Shown: positions 1 through 7,028, counted from the first letter of the stretch. The stretch: 10,546 nt of DNA from Lachnospiraceae bacterium UBA3638 (GCA_002373595.1 DFKT01000056.1:1-10546), one strand, 5' to 3'. Notes: generated from the letters alone by a model not told the origin. A program made the numbers and translations.

Positions 1-215
1 GGCTGGAACCAGTGCGTAAAATGAGTTGCTCCTTTCTCAACAGCCCAATCTCTCATCTCTGTTGCAACTGCTTCCGCAACCTTCTCATCGAGCTTTTCGT
101 TTTCATCGATCGTTCTTCTGAGAGATGCATATACATCTCCGGAAAGACGGGCTCTCATTACTCTGTCATCAAAGACCATCGAGCCAAAGATCTCAGGTAC
201 GTTCTGCTTAACCAT
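1..215 (-). CDS. glnN: Type III glutamine synthetase (GSIII), N-terminal part, runs off left edge
   Basis: Glutamine synthetase joins ammonia to glutamate using ATP and is the main cytoplasmic entry of ammonia at low nitrogen. Only about 71 N-terminal residues are visible; the 3' part lies beyond base 1. The start reads MVKQNVPEIFGSMVF, followed by DDRVMRARL and later WAVEKGATHFTHWFQP. As I know the family, these are hallmarks of the large (about 700-residue) GSIII enzymes of Bacteroides, Ruminococcus, Butyrivibrio and relatives, not of the shorter GlnA type I. The ATG at 213-215 has a strong AGGAGG site four bases upstream (220-225), so the start is secure. A good promoter and a terminator-like hairpin lie upstream (see those entries), so the gene may be controlled in its leader. 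The family call is firm because the opening block is highly characteristic. Confidence 0.93.
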   Translation of the reverse strand, partial: MVKQNVPEIFGSMVFDDRVMRARLSGDVYASLRRTIDENEKLDEKVAEAVATEMRDWAVEKGATHFTHWFQ

Positions 216-267
216 ATCTCCTCCTTTTACCGCCATCGCGGAATTTCTTTTGATTTTTGCAAAAGAA

Positions 268-302
268 AAAGGCGCCTCGGAGAATAACTCCAAGACGCCT
301 TT
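268..302 (-). terminator. Terminator-like hairpin in front of glnN, possible attenuator
   Basis: A 15-base arm at 268-282 pairs with 288-302 around a five-base loop. Read as minus-strand RNA all 15 positions pair, two of them as G-U; read as plus-strand RNA the same two are mismatches, so the structure is built for leftward transcription. It is followed on the minus strand by a U-rich run (261-270). It could simply end transcripts from the truncated GH13 gene that stops at 367. However, a TTGACA promoter for leftward transcription lies between that gene and the hairpin, which puts the hairpin inside the glnN leader and makes attenuation possible. Confidence 0.75.
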
Positions 303-318
303 GTCTTTTCGATTACAA

Positions 319-347
319 ATATTAAATCATGATCATTTATATGTCAA
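319..347 (-). promoter_or_regulatory. Probable glnN promoter
   Basis: On the minus strand a perfect TTGACA -35 box (342-347) is followed by a 17-base spacer and TAATAT (319-324), which matches four of six bases of the -10 consensus. Transcription would begin near 312, about ten bases before the hairpin at 302-268 and about 97 bases before the glnN start codon. It is the only good promoter-like sequence I see between the GH13 gene and glnN. Confidence 0.6.
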
Positions 348-366
348 CAACTTTTTGAAAATTTTT

Positions 367-1614
367 TCAACCCTTCAATTCAAAGACTGCAAATGACTGT
401 TCTCCGGATGTGATGACAAATTCTTTTCCCTTTCCGTCGTTATCGCAAGCCAATACATTTCCTATCTCAAAAAGTTTCTTGGAGATCCTGATCTTCAGCG
501 TATGTTCGAACTCTTTTCCATACGGATTGATTGCGATCAGATATCCTCCTCTGCGATAGATAAAAGCATCCGCATCCTCCGATGAATACAGCACTTCGAA
601 ATCGACATCCGCATCGAGACTGTCATCCATTCTCTTTAAGTTCAGAAGTTCTCTGACAGTATTGTATAGAGAATCCTGATCTTCAATCTCTTCACTTGCG
701 ACCGGAGCAGACGGATCATCATCTACCGGCAGGTAGAGTTTGTCTTTCGATGCATCTGAGAATCCAAGATTATCATTTCTCTCCCACTGCATCGGAGTGC
801 GCGATCCCGTGCGTGTATAGCCGCCTTCCTTTGTCGGCTGATCTGCGATATATCTCATTCCTATCTCATCACCGTAATAGATAAAAGGCACACCCGGCAT
901 CGTGATAAGAAATGCGTATGCAAGTTTTAATTCGGTCTTGTCCAGATTATAACTCGGTCTGCATGTATCATGATTGCAGGTGATGAATGATATATATCCC
1001 TTCCCTTTTGCCGCTTCATATCTGGGAATAAAGTCATCGAGAAACCTTTTGATATTTCCTCCCGAGTCCTTTTTGAAATAACTCTCATCATCTCCGCCTA
1101 TCTCAAAATCACGCATCAGAGTATTGTATCCGTTTCCGCCGTGATCGAGGTAGAAGTCCATATCAAATCCTGCTCCGGCGATCGCCTGCCGGGGACAGCT
1201 CCACTCCGACACAAACGCGGCATCAGGAAATTCATCCCTTATTTCAAAAAGATCCTTCCACACCGCACAGGTCGCAGACTTTTCATCGTCATCTCCCTTA
1301 ACAAGGGAATCAGCCATATCAACTCTGAAGCCATCGCATCCTTTTGACAGCCAGAATCTCATCACATCCTTGATCGCTTCTCTGGTAGCTATTGCTTCCG
1401 GGCTGTCGATCCCGTGCATCCAATTCTCTTTCGGATCCTTCCATCCGTAATTGAGCGCCGGCTGACACTTGAAGAAGTTGAGCATATATACACCGTTTCT
1501 CTCACACTCTCCTCCGATATAAGGTCTGTCAGGGATACCTTTGATCCAGAAGTCTGTCCAGATGTATCTCTCGGAATACTCGTTCTTCTCAGCCTTGTTT
1601 GATATATCGGACAA
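367..1614 (-). CDS. GH13 alpha-glucosidase/amylase-family protein, 5'-truncated
   Basis: GH13 enzymes cleave alpha-glucosidic bonds of starch, maltodextrins or related sugars. Visible conserved blocks are region II GFRVDMAD with the nucleophile Asp99, region III FVSEW with the acid/base Glu137, and region IV ITCNHD with Asp216. PFIYYGDEIGM and TPMQWE follow, as in oligo-1,6-glucosidase and alpha-glucosidase-like members, then a C-terminal beta domain. The N-terminus is missing: family members have roughly 130-150 more residues, including the first barrel strands and region I (DxxxNH). Homology begins abruptly around residue 7 (KAEKNEYSERYIW, normally just after the region I/domain B entry). 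The only start is a TTG at 1612-1614 with no ribosome binding site, and an in-frame stop lies at 1627-1629. The first six residues are antisense to the neighbouring GH13 gene. The product is almost certainly non-functional as written, either a real broken gene or an assembly break. No signal peptide can be judged. Confidence 0.85.
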   Translation of the reverse strand: MSDISNKAEKNEYSERYIWTDFWIKGIPDRPYIGGECERNGVYMLNFFKCQPALNYGWKDPKENWMHGIDSPEAIATREAIKDVMRFWLSKGCDGFRVDMADSLVKGDDDEKSATCAVWKDLFEIRDEFPDAAFVSEWSCPRQAIAGAGFDMDFYLDHGGNGYNTLMRDFEIGGDDESYFKKDSGGNIKRFLDDFIPRYEAAKGKGYISFITCNHDTCRPSYNLDKTELKLAYAFLITMPGVPFIYYGDEIGMRYIADQPTKEGGYTRTGSRTPMQWERNDNLGFSDASKDKLYLPVDDDPSAPVASEEIEDQDSLYNTVRELLNLKRMDDSLDADVDFEVLYSSEDADAFIYRRGGYLIAINPYGKEFEHTLKIRISKKLFEIGNVLACDNDGKGKEFVITSGEQSFAVFELKG

Positions 1615-3085
1615 TGACCGCGTGTTCTACGAAATATTCGTCGGATCGTTTGCCGATTCTAACGGCGACGGAATAGGTGACCTTCGCGGAATAATAGACA
1701 AAATGGATTACCTTAATGACGGCGATCCGGCTTCAGATAAAAGTCTTGGCATCGGAGGCATATGGCTCACTCCGATTTTTCTCTCCCCATCGTATCACAA
1801 ATATGATGTTACCGATTACTATACGATAGATCCGGATTTCGGCAGTCCCGAGGATCTTGCCGAACTTATAAAGATATGCCATGAGCGCAATGTCAAACTC
1901 ATCCTCGACCTTCCCATCAATCATACAAGCATAGAAAATGAATATTTCAAGAAATTTGCTCTGGCCCACAGAACAAACGCTCCGGATGATCCGTTTTATG
2001 ATTTCTATTCCTACTGCGGTGCCGGGGATATGGATACCTCACGCAGATTTGCACGCATCGGTTCGTGCGATGAACTCTATGAGTGCAATTTTGACGACTC
2101 GATGCCCGAGTTGAACTTCGATAATGAGAAGGTTTACGAAACAGTAACAGATATTGCAAGGCATTACCTGCAGCTGGGAGTGGACGGCTTCCGATTCGAC
2201 GCTGCAAAATATATCTATTTCGGAGATGACGAGCTTTCTGTTTCATTCTGGAAAAGATATACCGACGATCTGAAGAAAGATTATCCGAATATATATATCG
2301 TCTCCGAAGTATGGGACTCTTCGCGCATATCGGATAAATATCTGACTGCAGGCAGATGCTTTAATTTCGACTCATCACAGGCGGACGGAGTGATCGCTGA
2401 TACAGCGATGAAAGGCGATGCGGGAAAATACTGTTCATATGTGGAAAGTCTCACCGCAAATGTAAGGAGTATCAATCCTTCGGATGGTCCCTGCCTTTTC
2501 ATCTCAAATCATGATATGGACCGCGCGGCAGGATATCTCACAGTGGCAAGCGGATACGCGCAGATGGCAGCCAATCTGTATATCCTCACTCCGGGATCTC
2601 CCTTTATATACTACGGCGAAGAAGCCGGTCTGAGAGGATCAAGAGGGTCCGCAAATACCGATGCAAACAGGCGTCTTTCAATGCCTTGGGGAGATGATAG
2701 TGTGGCATCGGATCCCGAAGGAACCACATATGATACCGGCAAAAAGGTGGAATATACCATCGCAGAGCAGGATGATAAAGACTGGAGTCTCCTCAATCAC
2801 TACAGACAGCTGATAAAGATACGAAATGACAACCCCGCGATCGCTCACGGCGAGATCATATCATTTTCATTTCCGGATTCAAAAGTCGGAGGTTTCGTCG
2901 CGACATACGAAGGCAAAGATGTATGTGTAATACACAATCCTTCATCATCTTCATTTATAGGTGATATATACGAGATAACAGGAAAGCGATTTACAGAGAT
3001 CAACGCTTATCTGGGTGCCGAGAAGGCAATCCTCGAAGGCGATATGATCACCATCGGTGCACAGACAAGCGCTGTTCTGAGGTAA
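1541..3085 (+). CDS. GH13 alpha-amylase, probably secreted type, lacking its native N-terminus
   Basis: This is a near-complete GH13 catalytic barrel plus C-terminal beta domain. Residues are numbered from the ATG at 1541. The first barrel strand is VFYEIFVGSFADSNGDGIGD (28-47). Region I is DLPINH with Asp123, Asn127 and His128; region II is GFRFDAAKY with nucleophile Asp220; region III is VSEVW with acid/base Glu256; region IV is ISNHD with Asp325. FIYYGEEAGLRG follows. As I know them, close relatives in Lachnospiraceae are exported or lipoprotein amylases in which a signal peptide precedes the VFYEIFVGSF block. Here residues 1-19 are antisense to the neighbouring GH13 gene and homology starts only near residue 22, so the true start, signal and promoter are lost. 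A GTG at 1622 has no ribosome binding site. It converges on the GH28 gene with eight bases between stop codons. Substrate is probably starch or maltodextrin. Confidence 0.87.
   Translation: MIQKSVQMYLSEYSFFSALFDISDNDRVFYEIFVGSFADSNGDGIGDLRGIIDKMDYLNDGDPASDKSLGIGGIWLTPIFLSPSYHKYDVTDYYTIDPDFGSPEDLAELIKICHERNVKLILDLPINHTSIENEYFKKFALAHRTNAPDDPFYDFYSYCGAGDMDTSRRFARIGSCDELYECNFDDSMPELNFDNEKVYETVTDIARHYLQLGVDGFRFDAAKYIYFGDDELSVSFWKRYTDDLKKDYPNIYIVSEVWDSSRISDKYLTAGRCFNFDSSQADGVIADTAMKGDAGKYCSYVESLTANVRSINPSDGPCLFISNHDMDRAAGYLTVASGYAQMAANLYILTPGSPFIYYGEEAGLRGSRGSANTDANRRLSMPWGDDSVASDPEGTTYDTGKKVEYTIAEQDDKDWSLLNHYRQLIKIRNDNPAIAHGEIISFSFPDSKVGGFVATYEGKDVCVIHNPSSSSFIGDIYEITGKRFTEINAYLGAEKAILEGDMITIGAQTSAVLR
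1594..1612. other. Inversion/chimera junction between two GH13 genes
   Basis: Left of about 1597 the sequence codes for a GH13 protein on the minus strand, and right of about 1602 for a different GH13 protein on the plus strand. Both genes lose their 5' parts at this same point, and no intergenic or promoter sequence remains. The 8-base palindrome GATATATC at 1601-1608 sits at the seam. The layout is what an inversion joining two genes would leave, or a misjoined contig. Confidence 0.8.
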
Positions 3086-3093
3086 TAAAGCCG

Positions 3094-4653
3094 TCAATCA
3101 CATTCAAGATCATCTATTCCGCAAGTAACGATCTCATCGCCTACTGCTCCGGTGACTTTGACATTCTTTAAGACAAGCTTTTCGATATTGTTTGCGTAGA
3201 TCCCCTTCTTGGAGCATTCATCCGTACCGAGGCTCATCGCGGGCACTCCGCTCTTGGCATTATCTGCAAAGGAAACATCCACATTGCGCATGACGATCTC
3301 TTCTATCTTGCATTCGGGAAGACCGTCAAAATATGCTGCAGCCACATGGCAGTTGGTTGCTTTGATATCCTCAAAAGAAAGCGATCTGATATGCGGTGTT
3401 CTCTCATCCACAGGCATCGGCTCCCTGGTCTGGACATATTCACTCTTGCCGTCAGGGTCGCAGAAATAGAATGCATTGACCACAAATGGAGTCATGACAT
3501 TGTCCATGTCTATACGCCAGAATGATATGTCATCAAGCACGGCATCCTCGCCGCGTCCGCGTCTCGTCTTGATGCGAAGTCCTCTGTCTGTGTACCTGAA
3601 AAGACACTCCTCAACCTTGAGGCTCTTGACACCGCCGGCCATCTCGCTGCCTATGGTGACAGCGCCGTGACCGTTCTCCATAAGGCACTGTCTGATCAGT
3701 ATATTCTCCGAAGGAGTCTTGTACTTCTTGCCCATGTAGATCTTGCCGGATTTGACGGCAATGCAGTCATCACCGAGTGAGAATCGTACTCCTTCTATCG
3801 TGACATTGCGGCACGACTCAGGATCCAGGCCGTCAGTATTCGGAGAGTCAGAAGGGTTCTCTATAGTAAGGTCATAGAAACCAAGTTCATTTGAAAAGAA
3901 GGGATGAATATTCCAAGCGGGACTGTTGCATACCTTTATTCCCTGAAGCGTGACACCGTTACATCCGGACAGGAAGATCAGTCTCGGTCTGTATGCTATA
4001 TTCATCACTTTGGGGTTGTTCCACCAGTTATCCCTGGATGCACATCCGTTTATCGTTCCCTCACCATAGATCATCACATCGGATACATCTATACCTGTGA
4101 TCACTCCGGCAAAGCTCTTAAGAGGATTGCCTTCCCAGGTACCGAGTATGTATTCGTCATTCTCATCATAACTCTGGATCACTCCGGGAAAGCGGGGGAA
4201 ATTCTTCCTGTCGGTATCTGCCAAGAGTTCTGCACCCTTTGCAATCTCAAGTCGCAATCCGTTCTTTAAGAAGAGGGGTCTGATATGATATCTTCCTTCC
4301 GGTATGAGCACTCTGCTCTTGGCAGGGCATGCAAGAATTGCAGCCTGTATGAATTCGGTGTCATCATTTACGCCGTCGCCCACAGCGCCGAAATCTCTGA
4401 CATTCAAAGTAACAAACTCGGAGTCAGTGGTAAAGTCTATCGAAGAGAGTTCCTCGCCGGCTTTGTTAAATGCAGACAGCACATAATCCGTATCAGGCTT
4501 TAAGCCAAAGATCGAAGTGATGACCTTATCGGTCTTCTTTACGCTCTTTCCGTTAATGTGAAGATCATATTCCTCTACGGTATTGTATATACCACCGTCC
4601 GAAAGTTCTATGCAGGCACTTCTCGCCGATTTCATCAAGAGCTTAATTTCCAA
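3094..4653 (-). CDS. GH28 polygalacturonase (probably exo-acting, cytoplasmic)
   Basis: GH28 enzymes hydrolyse alpha-1,4 bonds in polygalacturonate or rhamnogalacturonan by inversion. The 519-residue protein begins with a fibronectin-III-like module (about 1-78). The right-handed beta-helix starts at NVRDFGAVGDGVNDDT (84-99). The diagnostic motifs are all present: NTDG at 272-275, GDDC at 294-297, GHG at 328-330 and RIKT at 360-363, so the catalytic aspartates 274, 295 and 296 are intact. An N-terminal Fn3 module with no signal peptide resembles exo-polygalacturonases that trim imported oligogalacturonides in the cytoplasm. The start is TTG (4651-4653), one base after the GH105 stop, with GAGGG about eight bases upstream inside the GH105 gene; translation is therefore probably coupled. 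An ATG at 4633-4635 is the alternative start but lacks a comparable site. The partner GH105 gene supports a role in pectin oligosaccharide breakdown. Confidence 0.92.
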   Translation of the reverse strand: MEIKLLMKSARSACIELSDGGIYNTVEEYDLHINGKSVKKTDKVITSIFGLKPDTDYVLSAFNKAGEELSSIDFTTDSEFVTLNVRDFGAVGDGVNDDTEFIQAAILACPAKSRVLIPEGRYHIRPLFLKNGLRLEIAKGAELLADTDRKNFPRFPGVIQSYDENDEYILGTWEGNPLKSFAGVITGIDVSDVMIYGEGTINGCASRDNWWNNPKVMNIAYRPRLIFLSGCNGVTLQGIKVCNSPAWNIHPFFSNELGFYDLTIENPSDSPNTDGLDPESCRNVTIEGVRFSLGDDCIAVKSGKIYMGKKYKTPSENILIRQCLMENGHGAVTIGSEMAGGVKSLKVEECLFRYTDRGLRIKTRRGRGEDAVLDDISFWRIDMDNVMTPFVVNAFYFCDPDGKSEYVQTREPMPVDERTPHIRSLSFEDIKATNCHVAAAYFDGLPECKIEEIVMRNVDVSFADNAKSGVPAMSLGTDECSKKGIYANNIEKLVLKNVKVTGAVGDEIVTCGIDDLECD

Positions 4654-4654
4654 T

Positions 4655-5755
4655 TTACTTTCCCTCTTTGATCATAAGAAACTGCGCATATGCCATAAAG
4701 AAAGGTCCAACACCTTTGGCATCATCGGAAACAACAGGCTCGGAGAGGTAATACTCTACACTTCCGTCTCTCTTGGTATTATCCTCAGGTCCGAGGCCGG
4801 CAACGGAGCAGATGCCGGTAAGTTCTACTTTTCCGTCCTTCTCGACAAGTTTCTCGTTAAGCAGTCCTTCAACTATCTTCTCACCTACAGGACGGTACTT
4901 CTCCTCAATAAGCACTCCCATCCTGCAAGCCTTCAGGATTGAATATGCGATCATCGCACTTCCCGAAGTCTCAAGGTAATTGCCCGATACATCCGGTCTG
5001 TCGATAACCTGATAGAAAAGTCCGCTCTTCTCATCCTGATACTGAAGTATTCCTTTTAGTACCAGTCTGTAGATATCCTCGAGTTTACGATATCCTTCAT
5101 ATATCTGCTTATCCATCTTGTCCATACAATCAACAAGCGCCATGAGATACCATCCCATACTGCGAAGCCAGAAATTTGCCGAGCAGCCGGTTTCTTTATT
5201 TGCCCAGAATATCGACTTCGTCTCATCATACGCGTGGTAGCAGATACCCTTCTCTTCACTGTAGAGATACTTCTGAACATTCTCAAACTGCGAGATGATA
5301 TCATTGTAATGGGCTCTGTTATCAAACCTGGTCTCATACTCCATATAGAAAGGCTGAGCCATATAGAGCCCGTCAAGCCATATCTGATTTGGATAGAGTT
5401 TCTTATGGAAGAAGTTCCCCGTAGATGTTCGGGGATGCGTACGAAGCTGATCCATCAGATCTTCGACAGCCACTTTGTATCTCTCATCCCCCGTCTCATC
5501 AAGCATGAAATAAAGGATCTTTCCGCAGTTGATACTGTCTATATTGTATTTCTCTTTTTCGTAATACTTTATATGTCCGTCATCGCCAATGAAATGCTTT
5601 AGATAGTTTTCGATAAAATCAAAGTATTTCCTATCACCCGTTGCTTCGTAAAGGCCTTTGACACCTATGAGTACGCACCCGTCCTCATAATTCCAAAACT
5701 CCTTATAATTCTTGTAATCAGCAAGATAAGAATCAATAAACTTCTGTACCTTCAT
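4655..5755 (-). CDS. GH105 unsaturated rhamnogalacturonyl/glucuronyl hydrolase
   Basis: GH105 enzymes hydrate the unsaturated uronic acid left at the non-reducing end of oligosaccharides by pectin lyases and so release it. The 366-residue length fits the single (alpha/alpha)6-barrel domain. As I recall the active-site residues of Bacillus subtilis YteR (Asp88, His132, Asp143, His189, Arg213, Trp217), every one is found here at a constant offset of 15: Asp73, His117, Asp128 (in IWLDGLYMAQPF), His174, Arg198 and Trp202 (in RSMGWY). This constant register is strong support for an active enzyme. There is no signal peptide, so it acts in the cytoplasm on imported lyase products. The ATG at 5753-5755 has GGAGGG three bases upstream. 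It lies between the LUD gene (21-base gap) and the GH28 gene (1-base gap) in one operon. The exact substrate, rhamnogalacturonan or another unsaturated disaccharide, cannot be read from the sequence. Confidence 0.92.
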   Translation of the reverse strand: MKVQKFIDSYLADYKNYKEFWNYEDGCVLIGVKGLYEATGDRKYFDFIENYLKHFIGDDGHIKYYEKEKYNIDSINCGKILYFMLDETGDERYKVAVEDLMDQLRTHPRTSTGNFFHKKLYPNQIWLDGLYMAQPFYMEYETRFDNRAHYNDIISQFENVQKYLYSEEKGICYHAYDETKSIFWANKETGCSANFWLRSMGWYLMALVDCMDKMDKQIYEGYRKLEDIYRLVLKGILQYQDEKSGLFYQVIDRPDVSGNYLETSGSAMIAYSILKACRMGVLIEEKYRPVGEKIVEGLLNEKLVEKDGKVELTGICSVAGLGPEDNTKRDGSVEYYLSEPVVSDDAKGVGPFFMAYAQFLMIKEGK

Positions 5756-5776
5756 AAACCCTCCGAATCATTCACA

Positions 5777-6406
5777 TCAAAAACCGAGATCATCGTTAAC
5801 AAGGATCACATGTATCCTGTCCGCATGACGCGAATATCTCGTCACAAGGAACTGACAGCATATAGTATCGGGGCTCTTGCAATTCAGACAGGCGCCCGTC
5901 TTGGTGCAGGGAGTATCAAGACCGAAACGCTGTGCATTGATCGGGGCAGCGACATTTCTCGCACGTTTTATCGCGCTGTCGGTATCGCCGCAGATCTTGT
6001 TCATTCCGACGATAAATACGACCTTCCTCGGGCCCTGTGCGATCATTGATACACGATTGGAATTGCCGTCGATATTGACGATAACTCCGTCATCCGTCAT
6101 TGCATTTGCACTTGAGATAAAGACATCTGCATCATACGAAGCAAGCATTGCAGCCCTCTTATCTTCTGCCTTGTCCCTGTCTATAAAGTTGTAATCACTT
6201 CCCTTAAGGACTTCCACCAGGCCTATTTCATGCGCACTCATGGCACCGCCCATCGCTATCGTAGATCCCTTCGGAATGAGTTCCAGCGCTTTCTTAAGAG
6301 CCTCCTCCTTGCTTGTTGCATAATATCCGGTCATATTGCGGGATTCAAGTCCCTTAATAGTCTTCTGTGCGAGAAGTTCATTTCTCTTGTTTACAGCTTC
6401 GTTCAT
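5777..6406 (-). CDS. LUD-domain protein (LutC/YkgG-like lactate utilisation family)
   Basis: This 209-residue protein belongs to the LUD (DUF162) family. Visible hallmarks are GSTIAMGGAMSAHEIGL (47-63), the FISSANAMTDDGVIVNIDGN core (96-115), an RVSMIAQGPRKVVFIVGMNKI strand region, the basic block IKRARNVAAPINAQR, a cysteine cluster (167, 173, 176, 183, 184) and the common ending IHVILVNDDLGF. LutC is part of the LutABC lactate dehydrogenase complex, but stand-alone relatives of this size are widespread in Clostridia and have no assigned role; neither LutA nor LutB is visible here. The ATG at 6404-6406 has GGAGGAAAT directly upstream. It is the first gene of the operon with GH105 and GH28 and is preceded by an extended -10 promoter. 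Its link to pectin use is by co-transcription only and may be incidental. Confidence 0.88.
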   Translation of the reverse strand: MNEAVNKRNELLAQKTIKGLESRNMTGYYATSKEEALKKALELIPKGSTIAMGGAMSAHEIGLVEVLKGSDYNFIDRDKAEDKRAAMLASYDADVFISSANAMTDDGVIVNIDGNSNRVSMIAQGPRKVVFIVGMNKICGDTDSAIKRARNVAAPINAQRFGLDTPCTKTGACLNCKSPDTICCQFLVTRYSRHADRIHVILVNDDLGF

Positions 6407-6427
6407 ATTTCCTCCAAATCGGTTCTC

Positions 6428-6447
6428 TTATGCATATCTTCGCATAA
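6428..6447 (-). other. Small leader hairpin upstream of the LUD gene
   Basis: TTATGC at 6428-6433 pairs with GCATAA at 6442-6447 around an 8-base loop. It would lie at the very 5' end of the transcript from the promoter at 6459-6467. There is no U-run, so it is not a terminator; it may protect the messenger's 5' end or be chance. Confidence 0.35.
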
Positions 6448-6458
6448 ATACCAACTGT

Positions 6459-6467
6459 ATTATATCA
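6459..6467 (-). promoter_or_regulatory. Extended -10 promoter of the LUD-GH105-GH28 operon
   Basis: On the minus strand the sequence TGATATAAT is a perfect TATAAT box (6459-6464) with the TGn extension just upstream. No TTGACA-like box stands at the normal distance, which is typical of extended -10 promoters. Transcription would start near 6452, leaving a leader of about 45 bases before the LUD start codon. Confidence 0.6.
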
Positions 6468-6522
6468 TAGAGAATATGACTCGTGGGTTAATTAAAAATA
6501 TAACAATCTTTTACCTAAGATG

Positions 6523-6531
6523 TGATAAAAT
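6523..6531 (+). promoter_or_regulatory. Possible extended -10 promoter of the Nudix gene
   Basis: TGATAAAAT gives a TGn extension and TAAAAT (5 of 6 bases to consensus at 6526-6531). The -35 region is weak. Transcription would begin near 6538 with a leader of under 20 bases, which supports the ATG at 6555 as the start rather than the GTG at 6522, which lies inside the promoter. Confidence 0.45.
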
Positions 6532-6554
6532 GGGCTTTGAAAGGAAATAAAACT

Positions 6555-7028
6555 ATGCTTCTGACGACGATATGCTACATAGACAACGGAGACTCCTACC
6601 TTATGCTCCTCCGAAACAAGAAAAAGAATGATATAAACGAAGGCAAATGGCTCGGGATAGGCGGTAAATTCGAAGAGGGCGAAACCCCGGAAGAATGCAT
6701 CAAACGTGAGGTACTCGAAGAAACCGGACTTACCTTGGACAGTTACAGATTCAGAGGGCTGATCACCTTCTCGCTTGAAGGAAACGGTGTCGAATATGTC
6801 TTTGTCTATACTTCGGACTCATTCCACGGCGAACTGACAGACTGCGATGAAGGTGAACTCCGATGGATTCCCAAAAAAGACATCCTGAATATAGGTGTGT
6901 GGGAAGGGGATAAGATATTCCTAAAGCTGCTCCTGGAAGATGCTCCCTTTTTTTCGCTCAAACTGACATACGACAAAAACGACAAACTGATAGATCACTC
7001 CCTCGAAAGTGATACGACTCTCAAGTAG
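6555..7028 (+). CDS. Nudix hydrolase, MutT/8-oxo-dGTP diphosphatase-like
   Basis: Nudix enzymes split nucleoside diphosphates linked to another group; MutT-like members remove oxidised dGTP. The 157-residue protein has a perfect Nudix box, G-x5-E-x7-REVLEETGL, at residues 37-59, with the metal-binding glutamates 52, 55 and 56. The approach KWLGIGGKFEEGE and the later LRWIPKKDI are typical of Firmicute 8-oxo-dGTP diphosphatase annotations. The ATG at 6555 is chosen because AAAGGA lies about ten bases upstream; the frame stays open to a GTG at 6522, but that overlaps the promoter. It is transcribed away from the LUD operon and converges on the zinc-ribbon membrane protein gene. Substrate specificity cannot be read from sequence, since many MutT-like proteins act on other nucleotides. 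Confidence 0.92.
   Translation: MLLTTICYIDNGDSYLMLLRNKKKNDINEGKWLGIGGKFEEGETPEECIKREVLEETGLTLDSYRFRGLITFSLEGNGVEYVFVYTSDSFHGELTDCDEGELRWIPKKDILNIGVWEGDKIFLKLLLEDAPFFSLKLTYDKNDKLIDHSLESDTTLK

Noticed and set aside
12..287. 91-codon plus-strand open frame
   Set aside because: It is antisense to the well-supported glutamine synthetase start and its promoter region, has no ribosome binding site, and codes for nothing recognisable.
216..312. Glutamine riboswitch (glnA/downstream-peptide type) before glnN
   Set aside because: The leader is a single simple hairpin with U-run and an A/U-rich stem; I see none of the multi-stem conserved core expected of those riboswitches.
1541..1600. First 19-20 codons of the plus-strand GH13 frame as a real N-terminus or signal peptide
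   Set aside because: These bases are the antisense of conserved GH13 coding sequence on the minus strand. The resulting residues have no lipobox, no basic-hydrophobic signal pattern and no ribosome binding site before the ATG.
1733..2796. Several minus-strand open frames of 60-100 codons
   Set aside because: They are shadows of the plus-strand GH13 gene, which has all four conserved motifs; the shadows have low-quality, repetitive-basic translations.
3200..5750. Plus-strand open frames of 60-122 codons across the GH28 and GH105 genes
   Set aside because: They are antisense shadows of two genes whose catalytic residues are complete, and none has a convincing ribosome binding site.
6522..6554. 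GTG start eleven codons upstream of the Nudix ATG
   Set aside because: It overlaps the putative -10 box and would precede the transcript start; the ATG at 6555 has a ribosome site and matches the family's N-terminus.
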